DNA from: an uncultured Prevotella sp.
Lineage (GTDB): Bacteria; Bacteroidota; Bacteroidia; Bacteroidales; Bacteroidaceae
Assembly: GCA_900317405.1 (NCBI GenBank)
Contig: ONGP01000003.1
Coordinates: 21,336-85,335, forward strand
DNA: 64,000 bases
Reading direction: 5' to 3'
The notes beneath the pieces were generated by a model. The model was not told where the DNA came from. It searched no databases and was given only the letters and a program-made list of their open reading frames with translations. This document shows positions 54,415-63,215 of this stretch, piece by piece. The position numbers and the translations under genes were made by a program. Numbering within the stretch: position 1 is the first letter of the stretch; each line of letters starts with the position of its first letter.

Positions 54415-55497
54415 ATGACGATAGAACACTATTATTACGGATTGGCGGCGCTGATGTACCTCACTACGTGCTGGATGTTTGCGGCGGTGCGATGGTTTCA
54501 CACTTGCAAACAGCCCAAGAGCACTCATCGCTATATCTGGCCCGACCGCAAGCTGCAGTGCCTGCTCTACTGCTGCGCCTCGGTGCTGCTGCCTTACGTT
54601 ATCAATCCCACCGACGCCTCGGCATGGATACTCATCAAGAGCTACTTCCCCGCCACCTACTACTTCTACTGCGGCGTGCTGCTGCTCTGCTTTGCCGGCA
54701 CCGTCAAGCAGTGGAACCAGTGGAAAGGCATCAGTTGGGTGGCCGCCATCATAGTCATCGGCACCATGCTTGTGCCCGTGCTCAACGCCTGGTTTCCCAC
54801 CGGCATTCTAAGTGCCGACGGACTGCGCATATGGCAGTATGTGGTGCTGGCCGAGAGCATAGTGATGGTAGGCTACGTGGCACTGGCCATGTGGCAGGTA
54901 AAGCACTGGATGGACGAGGCCCGCGATGCCAACTACTCTAATCCCGACGACTTCCCCGCCGACTATGCCAGTCGCGTATGGCTCTTCCCCGTATTCCTCA
55001 CCCCTCTGATATGGCCAGCCTATATCTTCGACTCTCCACGCATGATGGCCATCCAGAATGTGCTGCTGGCAGTGTCTAATGTGTGTCTGCTCATCACCGT
55101 CATGCCCGTATGGCGCCGCAAGGCCCTGCTTGTTACGCCCGAAACCGCCCATACGCAGGAGAACGAAGAACAGGAAGAGACCGGTAGCGACGAGCTTATA
55201 GCCCAGACCGCCATGGAGATAGAGGCATACGTATGCCAGGCGCAGGCCTATCTTAACCCTCACCTTAAGATCGACGATGTGGTAGACCATTGCCAGCTGG
55301 GCCGATCTTACGTCTCGCTCACGTTCAGCCGTCGCTTCACCTCGTTTGCTTACTATGTAAACAGTCTGCGCCTGGCCCACTTCGATAAGTACGTGGCCCT
55401 CCATCCTGATGAGACCAAGGAGGCCGCAGCCCTGGCTTCAGGCTACGCATCGTATAATTCCTATTACCGCGCCAAGCAGAAGATGGATCGCGCGTAA
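54415..55497 (+). CDS. Membrane-embedded AraC-family regulator (cassette 2)
   Basis: This 360-residue protein has about seven hydrophobic helices in residues 1-240 and a short acidic linker with E-E-Q-E-E-T-G. The C-terminal AraC domain (I-D-D-V-V-D-H-C-Q-L-G-R-S-Y-V and A-A-A-L-A-S-G-Y-A-S-Y-N-S-Y) is about 110 residues. It has the same architecture as the regulator at 49982 but little obvious identity. It stands upstream of, and in the same direction as, the giant surface gene, separated by a terminator and a phased repeat array. Confidence 0.85.
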   Translation: MTIEHYYYGLAALMYLTTCWMFAAVRWFHTCKQPKSTHRYIWPDRKLQCLLYCCASVLLPYVINPTDASAWILIKSYFPATYYFYCGVLLLCFAGTVKQWNQWKGISWVAAIIVIGTMLVPVLNAWFPTGILSADGLRIWQYVVLAESIVMVGYVALAMWQVKHWMDEARDANYSNPDDFPADYASRVWLFPVFLTPLIWPAYIFDSPRMMAIQNVLLAVSNVCLLITVMPVWRRKALLVTPETAHTQENEEQEETGSDELIAQTAMEIEAYVCQAQAYLNPHLKIDDVVDHCQLGRSYVSLTFSRRFTSFAYYVNSLRLAHFDKYVALHPDETKEAAALASGYASYNSYYRAKQKMDRA

Positions 55498-55517
55498 CGC
55501 ATAGAGCACTATAGCAT

Positions 55518-55545
55518 AAAAGTCCGAATTTCTCGGGCTTTTTTT
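55518..55545 (+). terminator. Intrinsic terminator after the cassette 2 regulator
   Basis: An eight-pair stem with one G-U (55520-55527 with 55533-55540) and a 5-base loop ends in seven T residues. Confidence 0.8.
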
Positions 55546-55563
55546 GTTGATTCTTGCATGCCG

Positions 55564-55642
55564 TGGACAATTTTCAATGTTTATTGCAGCGAAATGCAAT
55601 CAATTTGCACCGCATTGCAAGGTCCATGGATAATTTTCAATG
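55564..55642 (+). promoter_or_regulatory. Phased repeat array upstream of the giant surface gene (cassette 2)
   Basis: TGGACAATTTTCAATG (55564-55579) recurs as TGGATAATTTTCAATG (55627-55642), 63 bp apart. Between them TTGCAGCGAAATGCAAT (55584) and TTGCACCGCATTGCAAG (55605) are 21 bp apart. Core words T-C-A-A-T-G or T-G-C-A-A start at 55574, 55595, 55616 and 55637, exactly every 21 bp, so all face the same side of the helix. Confidence 0.5.
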
Positions 55643-55663
55643 CCCCGTTTCGCAGAAAAAGTG

Positions 55664-55671
55664 TAATTTTG
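55664..55671 (+). promoter_or_regulatory. -7 box (TAATTTTG) of the giant surface operon
   Basis: TAATTTTG is followed by CACCCAAAATATAAA and is 29 bp (G to A) before the ATG at 55700, the same spacing and near-identical leader as the cassette 1 promoter. Confidence 0.65.
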
Positions 55672-55699
55672 CACCCAAAATATAAACTTAAAAAATAGT

Positions 55700-58600
55700 A
55701 TGAGTCAACTATCATCTATCACCCCTTTGGAGATTATTCTCATCGGCTCCGCAGCCGTGGGAGTCTTTTTCTTTTTCCGCGCCTGCTGGCGCAACATCAA
55801 GCGCAGCCGCCAGCACCTCAGTGTAGCTCTGCTTACACTCATGATGACCCTAACCGCGCAAACGGCGTGGGCTGATGACCCTTCATGGCTGCAGTCAGGC
55901 GACAGCTGGGACGAGACGACGAAGACACTGACCGCGAATTCAGCTACGGTGGTCGCAAATGCGTACTATTACCGCACCGAGATTGAGCATGTCATCTTTA
56001 GCAACAACGTGCAGCGCATTGGCAATTACGCTTTCGACCACTGTTCTAACCTGGAATCTGTGCACATCGGCAGCGGCGTGACGACCATCGATAATGAAGC
56101 TTTTACTTATTGTGAAAAACTAGCAACCATCACCGTAGATGCAAACAATCAGACATACGACTCGCGTGGCAACTGCAATGCCATCATCAGTAAGTCAAAC
56201 AATACGCTGGTAGTGGGCTGCAAGAACACTGTAATCCCCGCCAGCGTGACGAGAATTGGTAATTATGCTTTCAAAGGTTGTGACCTGGAATCCATCACCA
56301 TCCCCGACAACGTAACAAACATCGGATATTCTGCTTTCAACACGTGTTCTAACTTGCAATCTGTACACATCGGCAGCGGCGTGAAAATAATCGAAGAATA
56401 CGCCTTTTCAAACTGCAAATTGACATCAATTTCTCTCCCTGAAGGTTTGACTACAATTGACAAAAATGCTTTCTCCAAAAACGTAGCAACAATAGAGCGT
56501 GTGGACATTCCACAATCAGTTACATTTATTGGGACTGAAGCATTTAATGGTACATCCGTTAATAATTTCTATATCAACAACATTCCAAGTAAAATCAGGA
56601 TTGGCGGGCTTGCTTTGGGCGAACCATCAGGTACTACCATTCATGTCTTTACTCTGATGACGAACATTTTCGGGCAAGCTACAAACTGGTCAGCTTACGC
56701 AGGACGTTTCGTTGAAGACATAGATATTACCCATGTGGAATCTGTCACTCTCGAAATTGACAAAATGACTTTACTCCCAGGCACTTTGGGTAAATTGAAT
56801 GCAACAGTTACCCCTGCCGACGCTCGCGTCAAGGATGTCAAGTTTACAAGTAGTAACGACAATATCGTTCATATCACAAATGCTGCCACAGGCGCATTCG
56901 AAGCAGGTTCAATAGAGGGTACCGCTACCATCACCTGTACGGCAATGGACGGAAGCAACGCTCATAAAGAATGTATAGTACAGGTCAAGCTCCCCAAAGA
57001 TTTCACTCCGGCAACATCTGTCACCCTCAACGCGACGTCGAAAGGTATGTTTCCTGGAGAAACATTCCAGCTTACAGCTACTGTCAATCCAGGTGATGCA
57101 TACAAGAATGTTACTTGGCATTCTTCTGACGAGAGCATCGCAACTGTAGATGACAAAGGTATTGTCACAGCCGTAGATCAAGGCGTGGCCACCATCACAG
57201 CAATCTCAGAGGATGGTAATGCACGTGCATATTGTTTGATATACACACCCGTCACCACTTCGTATGTCGATGCCGATGGCACGCTGCACGAGGATGTTTT
57301 TGTACCCTCGCTGACCAACAACGTGACGATACTTACTCCAGGTTGGTATGTGGTGAACAATACCGTAAACTATACCAATAACATCACATTGAATGGTACG
57401 GGCGAATATCACATCATTCTGGCCGACGGTGCCCAGATGAACATCGGCACAAGTGCGAATCCCATCAGCGCAGGCTGGGGAATAGACGGAAGCCAAGCAA
57501 CCCGAGCAACCCTTACCATCTATGGCCAAGCTAACGGTACGGGCGAGCTGAATGTATATACAAGCGGCGGTAATGGCCATGCCATCTGTGTCAGCAACCT
57601 AACCATCAATGGCGGCAAAATCACTGCCGCAGCCAGCGAATGGGACGCAAGCGGACTAATAGCAGATAATGTCACTATCAACGGTGGCGTGATTACCGCC
57701 AGTGCTACTGGAAGTGGTGAATGTTTTGGTATAAAAGCAACTAGTGTTATTATCAATGGAGGTCAGGTTACAGCCCAGGGTAGCAATAAAGGTATTCGTT
57801 CTGATATGTCTGGTGGCATTTCGCTTAGTTGGAAGAATACCACCGACTTTATTGACGCTAATAGCTATTCTTCCCTGACCATTGCCCCAGGCAAGGCCTT
57901 TACCGACGGCAATAAAATCTACACCGAGACAAATGCCTCAGCAGTACTTTCGCTCACCGCTACCAAACTCTCGCCAGTGCAAGCCTATTCAGTGGCTTTC
58001 GATAGCAATGGCGGTACCGACGTTCCAACCCAATATATTATCATCGGCAACGCTGCCACAAAGCCCACGGCACCAACCAAAACAGGTAAGGTGTTCTGTG
58101 GATGGTATCTGGATAGTGATTGTAAAACTCCTTATGATTTTGCATCAGCGGTAACAGGCCAATTAACCCTCTATGCCAAGTGGGCAGACACCAGCAGTCA
58201 GGACTTGCTAGTCCAGCGGATTTATCGCTATACTGGCAGTGTAGTTAACCCTGTAGTGCGAAACAACGCTGCAGAGCTACTGACGGCAGGCACTGATTAC
58301 ACGGTGACTGGCGCTACAGATATGCAGTCCCCCGGCGTATATACACTTACCGTTACAGGCCAGGGCTCATACACTGGCACACAGACGGTCAGCGTACACG
58401 TTCTTACCTTTGATAAGTATGATGGCGCCAATCTTGTTTCGAGCACCCTGCCCGAGAATAGTAATGCCGTTGTTGTATCCAGCACCACCACCGCCATGCA
58501 GTCGGGCTGTTGGTACGTAGTGAGCGAAGCCGCTACCGTGGCCGACCGCATCTGTGTGAATGGCGATGTTAACCTGGTGCTTTGCGACGGGGCAACGCTG

Positions 58601-61048
58601 ACCGCACAGAATGGTATCAGCGTGACTGATGGACACTCGCTGACCATCTACTCGCAGAGCGGCAACACAGGTGCACTTGTGGCAAATGTTCCAGAAGAGA
58701 TAAATAACGAAAATGTTTATCATGCCGCCATCGGAGGCGACAAAGATGGTGTGTATTCTACTCCCGTCAAGGCGGGAACCATCACCATTCATGGCGGTGA
58801 TATAAATGTCACAACAGCCTCTACGGCTGCGGGCATCGGCTCGGCATCTTATGGTTATGCCGGCGCCATCAATATATATGGTGGTAAGATTACGACAAGT
58901 CTTGGCGGTTGGGGCGGTACAGGCATCGGTGGCGACGGTGCAGTGGTTCACCTAAGCTGGTGCCGAGAATCTGACGACTTTATCCTGGCAAAGGGCTTTA
59001 GCGGCCAAGTATTTTTCGACAAGGCGTTTGCAATCCTCGGAACAAACTTTGGAGCTACGGCGGATAACGCCGCCGCACAAAAGATAGTGCCAACTACCAA
59101 GACCTTACACACCGTCACGTACCAGACTAACAGCGGCAATGCTGTGGAGTCACAGTGTATGCAGAACGGATGTCCCGCTCCAGAGCCAGACATACCTTTT
59201 AAGGCAGGATATGAGTTTGCAGGCTGGTATACCAACAAAGAGTTCAGCGGTTCTACCTACGACTTCGCTACTGCGGTCAACCACAGTTTCACCCTCTATG
59301 CCAAGTGGAATGAGGTTGCCCCCATCAGCTATATCGGTGCCGACGGACAGACCGTCACTGGCTTCAAAGACTATACGCCCATGGAGAATAGCTATACCGA
59401 GCTGGCAGAAGGCACATACTTTGTAGGTAAGAATATAACCATCGGCAGCCGTATAGAACTGATAGGCACTGTAAACCTGATTCTGGGCGACGGAGCCACG
59501 CTGACAGCCGAGAAAGGAATACATGTGACACAGGGCAATACACTTAACATATTCGGACAGAGCGAAGGCACCGGCACGCTGGCTGCCAGTTCCGATAATT
59601 ATTATGCAGCCATCGGAGCATCAGGCGGGGTTGGTTGCGGTGCTATAAATATATATGGTGGCACGGTTAATGCCACCGGTAACGATATAGCCATCGGCAG
59701 CGAATCTAACTACGGCAGCACCATCAGCATTCTTGGCGGCAAGGTTACGGCAACGGGTGCCAGGGGCATCGGCGATTCGAATGCTTCGATTCGCCTAAGC
59801 TGGCGTGATGCCGCCAATGACTTTATACAAAGTACCAACTACGAGGGAACCGTCACCTTAGACAAGTGGTTCGTGCTGCAAAGCAACGATGCTATAGAGG
59901 CCAACATCGACAATATAGCAGGAGAGAAGATTGTGCCTAACACCACTCCATTCTATGATGTAAGCTTCAATACTAACGGAGGCAACCTTATCGAGTCGCA
60001 GCGCATTAAGGGGGGCCGCTATGTGGTGCAACCTGATGCCGTGAAGCAAAACCACACTTTCGATGGTTGGTATGACAACGCAGGATGCAGCGGTACGGCC
60101 TACGACTTCACTGCTGAGGTCAGCTCCAGCTTCACCCTCTATGCCAAGTGGAAGGCCTACTATGGTATAAGCTACAACAAGAACGGCAGCGATGCTACCG
60201 GCACGATGGAGTCGCAGACGCTGTACGTAGGTGATTCGCAACAGCTGCCAGCCTGCGGCTTCAGTCGCAAGGGCTACAACTTCCTGGGATGGGCAACAAC
60301 GGGCGATGGCGACGTGCAGTATGCTGACGGTGCTAATGTAACCGACCTTACTACTACAGCTGGCGAGAACGTAACGCTCTATGCCAAGTGGCAGGCCATC
60401 CCATACACCATCAGCGCGGCAGCGAACTTCGATGTGACAGTGGGCGGTGGTGCGGCTACCACAGCCACGATAGGTCAGACGGTAACGATACAGGCAGCCA
60501 GCGGCTACAGTCTGCTAAATGCGCCTATCGTGATAGATGCCGATGGTATGAATCGTGCCGTAAGCGCTGCGGGCAATGGCAGCTATACCTTCACCATGCC
60601 TGCCAGCAATGTAAATGTAGAAGCGTTAGTAGTGGAGTCTGACTGGAAGTTTATCGGCACTTACATCACACAAAACTTCTCGGCCACCGATGTTGACATC
60701 TACGGCTTTGTGGGTACCGCAGGTACCGGCAACGAATTGGGCAGCTTTGTACAGGTGGGCGGCTATGTGCGCGTGAAGCCCATGCGCGCCTATATGCAGG
60801 CTCCGGCTCCGCCAAATAAAGCTCGCGCATACGGCGGCAGCAGTAGTGATACCACACCTGCCACGCTGCGCATCAGACTGCTGGGCAGCAATGGCGAGAC
60901 TACGGGAATAGTTGACATGGACCATGGAACATGGAACGTGGAATACAAGGTTGATGCATGGTATAGCCTCGACGGACGAAAGCTTCAGGGTAAGCCTTCG
61001 CAGAAGGGACTATATATACATAATGGTAAAGTGGTCGTAATAAAATAA
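55700..61048 (+). CDS. Giant BspA/InlB-type surface protein (cassette 2)
   Basis: This is a 1782-residue protein. Residues 8-28 form a membrane-like helix, then W-R-N-I-K-R-S-R-Q-H and a second hydrophobic stretch cut after A-W-A-D. About 90-320 are BspA-type leucine-rich repeats (R-I-G-N-Y-A-F-D-H-C-S-N-L). Two Big_2-like Ig domains follow (about 350-510). The middle has three copies of a W-Y-V-V-type beta module. Four InlB B repeats ending L-Y-A-K-W are near 763-830, 1137-1203, 1417-1485 and 1487-1565. The end has D-W-K-F-I-G-T-Y, M-R-A-Y and the tail G-L-Y-I-H-N-G-K-V-V-V-I-K. It is probably an adhesin displayed on the surface. Confidence 0.85.
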   Translation: MSQLSSITPLEIILIGSAAVGVFFFFRACWRNIKRSRQHLSVALLTLMMTLTAQTAWADDPSWLQSGDSWDETTKTLTANSATVVANAYYYRTEIEHVIFSNNVQRIGNYAFDHCSNLESVHIGSGVTTIDNEAFTYCEKLATITVDANNQTYDSRGNCNAIISKSNNTLVVGCKNTVIPASVTRIGNYAFKGCDLESITIPDNVTNIGYSAFNTCSNLQSVHIGSGVKIIEEYAFSNCKLTSISLPEGLTTIDKNAFSKNVATIERVDIPQSVTFIGTEAFNGTSVNNFYINNIPSKIRIGGLALGEPSGTTIHVFTLMTNIFGQATNWSAYAGRFVEDIDITHVESVTLEIDKMTLLPGTLGKLNATVTPADARVKDVKFTSSNDNIVHITNAATGAFEAGSIEGTATITCTAMDGSNAHKECIVQVKLPKDFTPATSVTLNATSKGMFPGETFQLTATVNPGDAYKNVTWHSSDESIATVDDKGIVTAVDQGVATITAISEDGNARAYCLIYTPVTTSYVDADGTLHEDVFVPSLTNNVTILTPGWYVVNNTVNYTNNITLNGTGEYHIILADGAQMNIGTSANPISAGWGIDGSQATRATLTIYGQANGTGELNVYTSGGNGHAICVSNLTINGGKITAAASEWDASGLIADNVTINGGVITASATGSGECFGIKATSVIINGGQVTAQGSNKGIRSDMSGGISLSWKNTTDFIDANSYSSLTIAPGKAFTDGNKIYTETNASAVLSLTATKLSPVQAYSVAFDSNGGTDVPTQYIIIGNAATKPTAPTKTGKVFCGWYLDSDCKTPYDFASAVTGQLTLYAKWADTSSQDLLVQRIYRYTGSVVNPVVRNNAAELLTAGTDYTVTGATDMQSPGVYTLTVTGQGSYTGTQTVSVHVLTFDKYDGANLVSSTLPENSNAVVVSSTTTAMQSGCWYVVSEAATVADRICVNGDVNLVLCDGATLTAQNGISVTDGHSLTIYSQSGNTGALVANVPEEINNENVYHAAIGGDKDGVYSTPVKAGTITIHGGDINVTTASTAAGIGSASYGYAGAINIYGGKITTSLGGWGGTGIGGDGAVVHLSWCRESDDFILAKGFSGQVFFDKAFAILGTNFGATADNAAAQKIVPTTKTLHTVTYQTNSGNAVESQCMQNGCPAPEPDIPFKAGYEFAGWYTNKEFSGSTYDFATAVNHSFTLYAKWNEVAPISYIGADGQTVTGFKDYTPMENSYTELAEGTYFVGKNITIGSRIELIGTVNLILGDGATLTAEKGIHVTQGNTLNIFGQSEGTGTLAASSDNYYAAIGASGGVGCGAINIYGGTVNATGNDIAIGSESNYGSTISILGGKVTATGARGIGDSNASIRLSWRDAANDFIQSTNYEGTVTLDKWFVLQSNDAIEANIDNIAGEKIVPNTTPFYDVSFNTNGGNLIESQRIKGGRYVVQPDAVKQNHTFDGWYDNAGCSGTAYDFTAEVSSSFTLYAKWKAYYGISYNKNGSDATGTMESQTLYVGDSQQLPACGFSRKGYNFLGWATTGDGDVQYADGANVTDLTTTAGENVTLYAKWQAIPYTISAAANFDVTVGGGAATTATIGQTVTIQAASGYSLLNAPIVIDADGMNRAVSAAGNGSYTFTMPASNVNVEALVVESDWKFIGTYITQNFSATDVDIYGFVGTAGTGNELGSFVQVGGYVRVKPMRAYMQAPAPPNKARAYGGSSSDTTPATLRIRLLGSNGETTGIVDMDHGTWNVEYKVDAWYSLDGRKLQGKPSQKGLYIHNGKVVVIK

Positions 61049-61061
61049 GGAGTACACAGCA

Positions 61062-62474
61062 ATGAAACACAATATCAAACAGTTTATTATCCTTGCCCTC
61101 ATGCTGGTGGGCAACACAGCGGTGCAGGCTGCCGAGAAGACCTATACGCTTGATATCGATGGAAGCGGAAAAGCAAGTCTCGTCTATAACAAAAATGAAT
61201 ACGTACTAAGCGATGACCTTTGGTGGAGCAAAGGTTCTGCTACTGTAGAAGATATTACGATAACTATCGATTACGGGACAAAAGCGGGAGCAGTAAGGCT
61301 TATGCTCCCATTCCTTTATGCATGGACACTCAGAAACTACTGGGCGTTAGACTATCACTATGACTACACGGTGACAGTAAGTAGTCTGAACAAGTATATC
61401 AAAAAAATCAAACTGTATAACACACTGCAACACTATATCATTAGTCAGACAGGCTACAGCAATACAAAGTCGGCCAGCATGAAGGTAGATGCTGGTAGCT
61501 ATATCTTTAAGATGGAAGTAACCGTGAGCGACGAGCAGCCCTTGTTCGACATTAACACTGCCAAGATAGAGCATGATATTGCCTACAGATATGACTGGAC
61601 GGGCAGCACCATCGTGCCTAAGATTGGCGACATAACGATTGAAACCGGAACCTCCACCCCAGGAACGCTGCAGCTGGTAGAAGGCACCGACTACACGGTG
61701 AGCTACGAGAACAATGATAAACCGGGCAAGGCTACCGTGAAAGTGACAGCAAATGAGGCTAAAGGCTACACCGGCACATGGAGCCGCAGCTTCGACATCA
61801 TCAGACCACAGGTTGAAGTGACTGCCCCCACCCCACTTACTGTCGCATGGAACGGTACGCCGCAGGCACTCTGTAGTGAAGGCTCCGTTAAGGGTGGATC
61901 AATGTACTACTACGACAGAAATGGCAGGTCCTGGTCGACCGTACCCACCGCTACCAACGTAGGTAGCTACAACGTAAATTACCGAGTAGAACCTGACGAG
62001 TACCACTTAGGAAGCTACTCCTACTTGCGTGCCGGCACGGCCACCATCACTCCAGGCACCGTCAACTACGGCTGCCTCACGATTGCGGCCAATTCAGCCA
62101 CAGACGTTGCCCTGACCATCGGCGAGAGCGACGGCACATCGACAGATGATATCTCCGTACCCATAGACATCGCGGTGACCAGCGTCACCATGGATCGAAC
62201 CTTTACCGTAGGCAAGGCTGCCACAGTGATGCTGCCCTTCGACATAGCCGTGCAGAAAGTAAGCGGCGGAACATTCTATGGCTTTGTAGGTGTGGACAAG
62301 AGTGGATCAAACTGGGAAGTGGTGATGCACGAGGTGAACCGCATCAGTGGCACTCTGCAGGCCCACACGCCATATCTCTTCATGCCCACGGCCGAGAAGA
62401 TGACCTTCGACCTGGGCGGCAAGACCGTAACCCTGAAGGCCAACAGCGAACAGACATACACCGTACAACCATAA
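61062..62474 (+). CDS. Secreted Ig-like repeat protein, apparently cut short (cassette 2)
   Basis: This 470-residue protein has a signal peptide (cut after A-V-Q-A-A). One Ig-like region includes E-G-T-D-Y-T-V-S-Y-E-N-N and a late domain has R-T-F-T-V-G-K-A-A-T-V-M-L-P-F and P-Y-L-F-M-P-T-A. It ends with T-Y-T-V-Q-P and lacks the usual G-L-Y-I-x-N-G-K tail. In Prevotella proteins I recall, this late domain continues into a D-W-x-F-x-G-T-Y segment, which here occurs instead at the end of the neighbouring giant protein. It starts 13 bp after that gene. Confidence 0.72.
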   Translation: MKHNIKQFIILALMLVGNTAVQAAEKTYTLDIDGSGKASLVYNKNEYVLSDDLWWSKGSATVEDITITIDYGTKAGAVRLMLPFLYAWTLRNYWALDYHYDYTVTVSSLNKYIKKIKLYNTLQHYIISQTGYSNTKSASMKVDAGSYIFKMEVTVSDEQPLFDINTAKIEHDIAYRYDWTGSTIVPKIGDITIETGTSTPGTLQLVEGTDYTVSYENNDKPGKATVKVTANEAKGYTGTWSRSFDIIRPQVEVTAPTPLTVAWNGTPQALCSEGSVKGGSMYYYDRNGRSWSTVPTATNVGSYNVNYRVEPDEYHLGSYSYLRAGTATITPGTVNYGCLTIAANSATDVALTIGESDGTSTDDISVPIDIAVTSVTMDRTFTVGKAATVMLPFDIAVQKVSGGTFYGFVGVDKSGSNWEVVMHEVNRISGTLQAHTPYLFMPTAEKMTFDLGGKTVTLKANSEQTYTVQP

Positions 62475-62496
62475 TAAAAAAAAACATCAAGAAGCA

Positions 62497-62616
62497 ATGA
62501 ATAAGAAAAAATATATCAAGCCCACCACACAGGTATACTATCTCAAGACGACGCAGATACTATGCGCCAGCCCCTACGGCGGCCCCGATCCAGAGCATCC
62601 CTACGATTTCGGCTAA
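62497..62616 (+). CDS. Small peptide ending cassette 2 (39 residues)
   Basis: It starts M-N-K-K-K-Y-I-K-P-T-T-Q-V-Y-Y-L-K-T and then has a Cys (I-L-C-A-S) and a Gly/Pro/Asp-rich end G-G-P-D-P-E-H-P-Y-D-F-G. It has no signal peptide. The first 20 residues align with the peptide at 54168; the ends do not. It follows the secreted protein by 22 bp, and its stop overlaps the stop of the convergent gene by 4 bp. It might be a precursor or signalling peptide, or a small cytoplasmic partner; this is not shown. Confidence 0.65.
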   Translation: MNKKKYIKPTTQVYYLKTTQILCASPYGGPDPEHPYDFG

Positions 62617-63185
62617 CATCTTCTGGCTAGCTTCATTGCATCGCTAGTGCCGAATGTTCTTCGGATCAAGGTCTCTACGTATCGCCTGATGAGTGTCTCG
62701 TCATTGATTGGCGTGAAGAGACGCAACGCTCTGGTCTGGTTGAACCATACTAGTTTTACAGAGTCATTTAATGCGCGACTATGCCCTGCGATACTTAGCA
62801 CTCCTCTTTCTTCGGCAAGTTTGTCGAAATTCTTTAGTCCAACCTTCGACTGGTTGTATACGTGAGATAACTCTACCGTATTCACGTCTGGCATGTCGGC
62901 AACAGTAAGACTATCGATGTGGGAGATGTCGGCAGTTTCAAGATAAGCCACGAAATCTACCATTGTATCCCAGCCATATTTCTGCGTTGCCAACAGGATG
63001 TCGTACTGCTGCCAAGTAATAAAACCAACCCTACCCGACAGCTGTTCGATCGACTCTATGTAGCTCTCGTCGTCGATAAACGACTCTGCGTTAGCACTCT
63101 TCATCTGTCTGCGATGTATAACAATGCAGATAAAGAACAATAAGAAAACCCCAACTAGCGTACCTATTGCAAATATTGGTGACAT
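62613..63185 (-). CDS. Membrane-anchored hypothetical protein
   Basis: This 190-residue protein has one N-terminal helix (F-A-I-G-T-L-V-G-V-F-L-L-F-F-I-C-I-V-I) and a soluble helical domain with S-Y-I-E-S-I-E-Q-L-S-G-R-V-G-F-I-T and T-L-I-R-R-Y-V-E-T-L-I-R-R-T-F-G. The positive residues after the helix (H-R-R-Q-M-K) place the domain in the cytoplasm. I do not recognise the family. The -7 box TACCTTTG is at 63216-63223. Confidence 0.65.
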   Translation of the reverse strand: MSPIFAIGTLVGVFLLFFICIVIHRRQMKSANAESFIDDESYIESIEQLSGRVGFITWQQYDILLATQKYGWDTMVDFVAYLETADISHIDSLTVADMPDVNTVELSHVYNQSKVGLKNFDKLAEERGVLSIAGHSRALNDSVKLVWFNQTRALRLFTPINDETLIRRYVETLIRRTFGTSDAMKLARRC

Positions 63186-63215
63186 ATTCTATAAATGTAT
63201 TGATTAATCCAGCTG

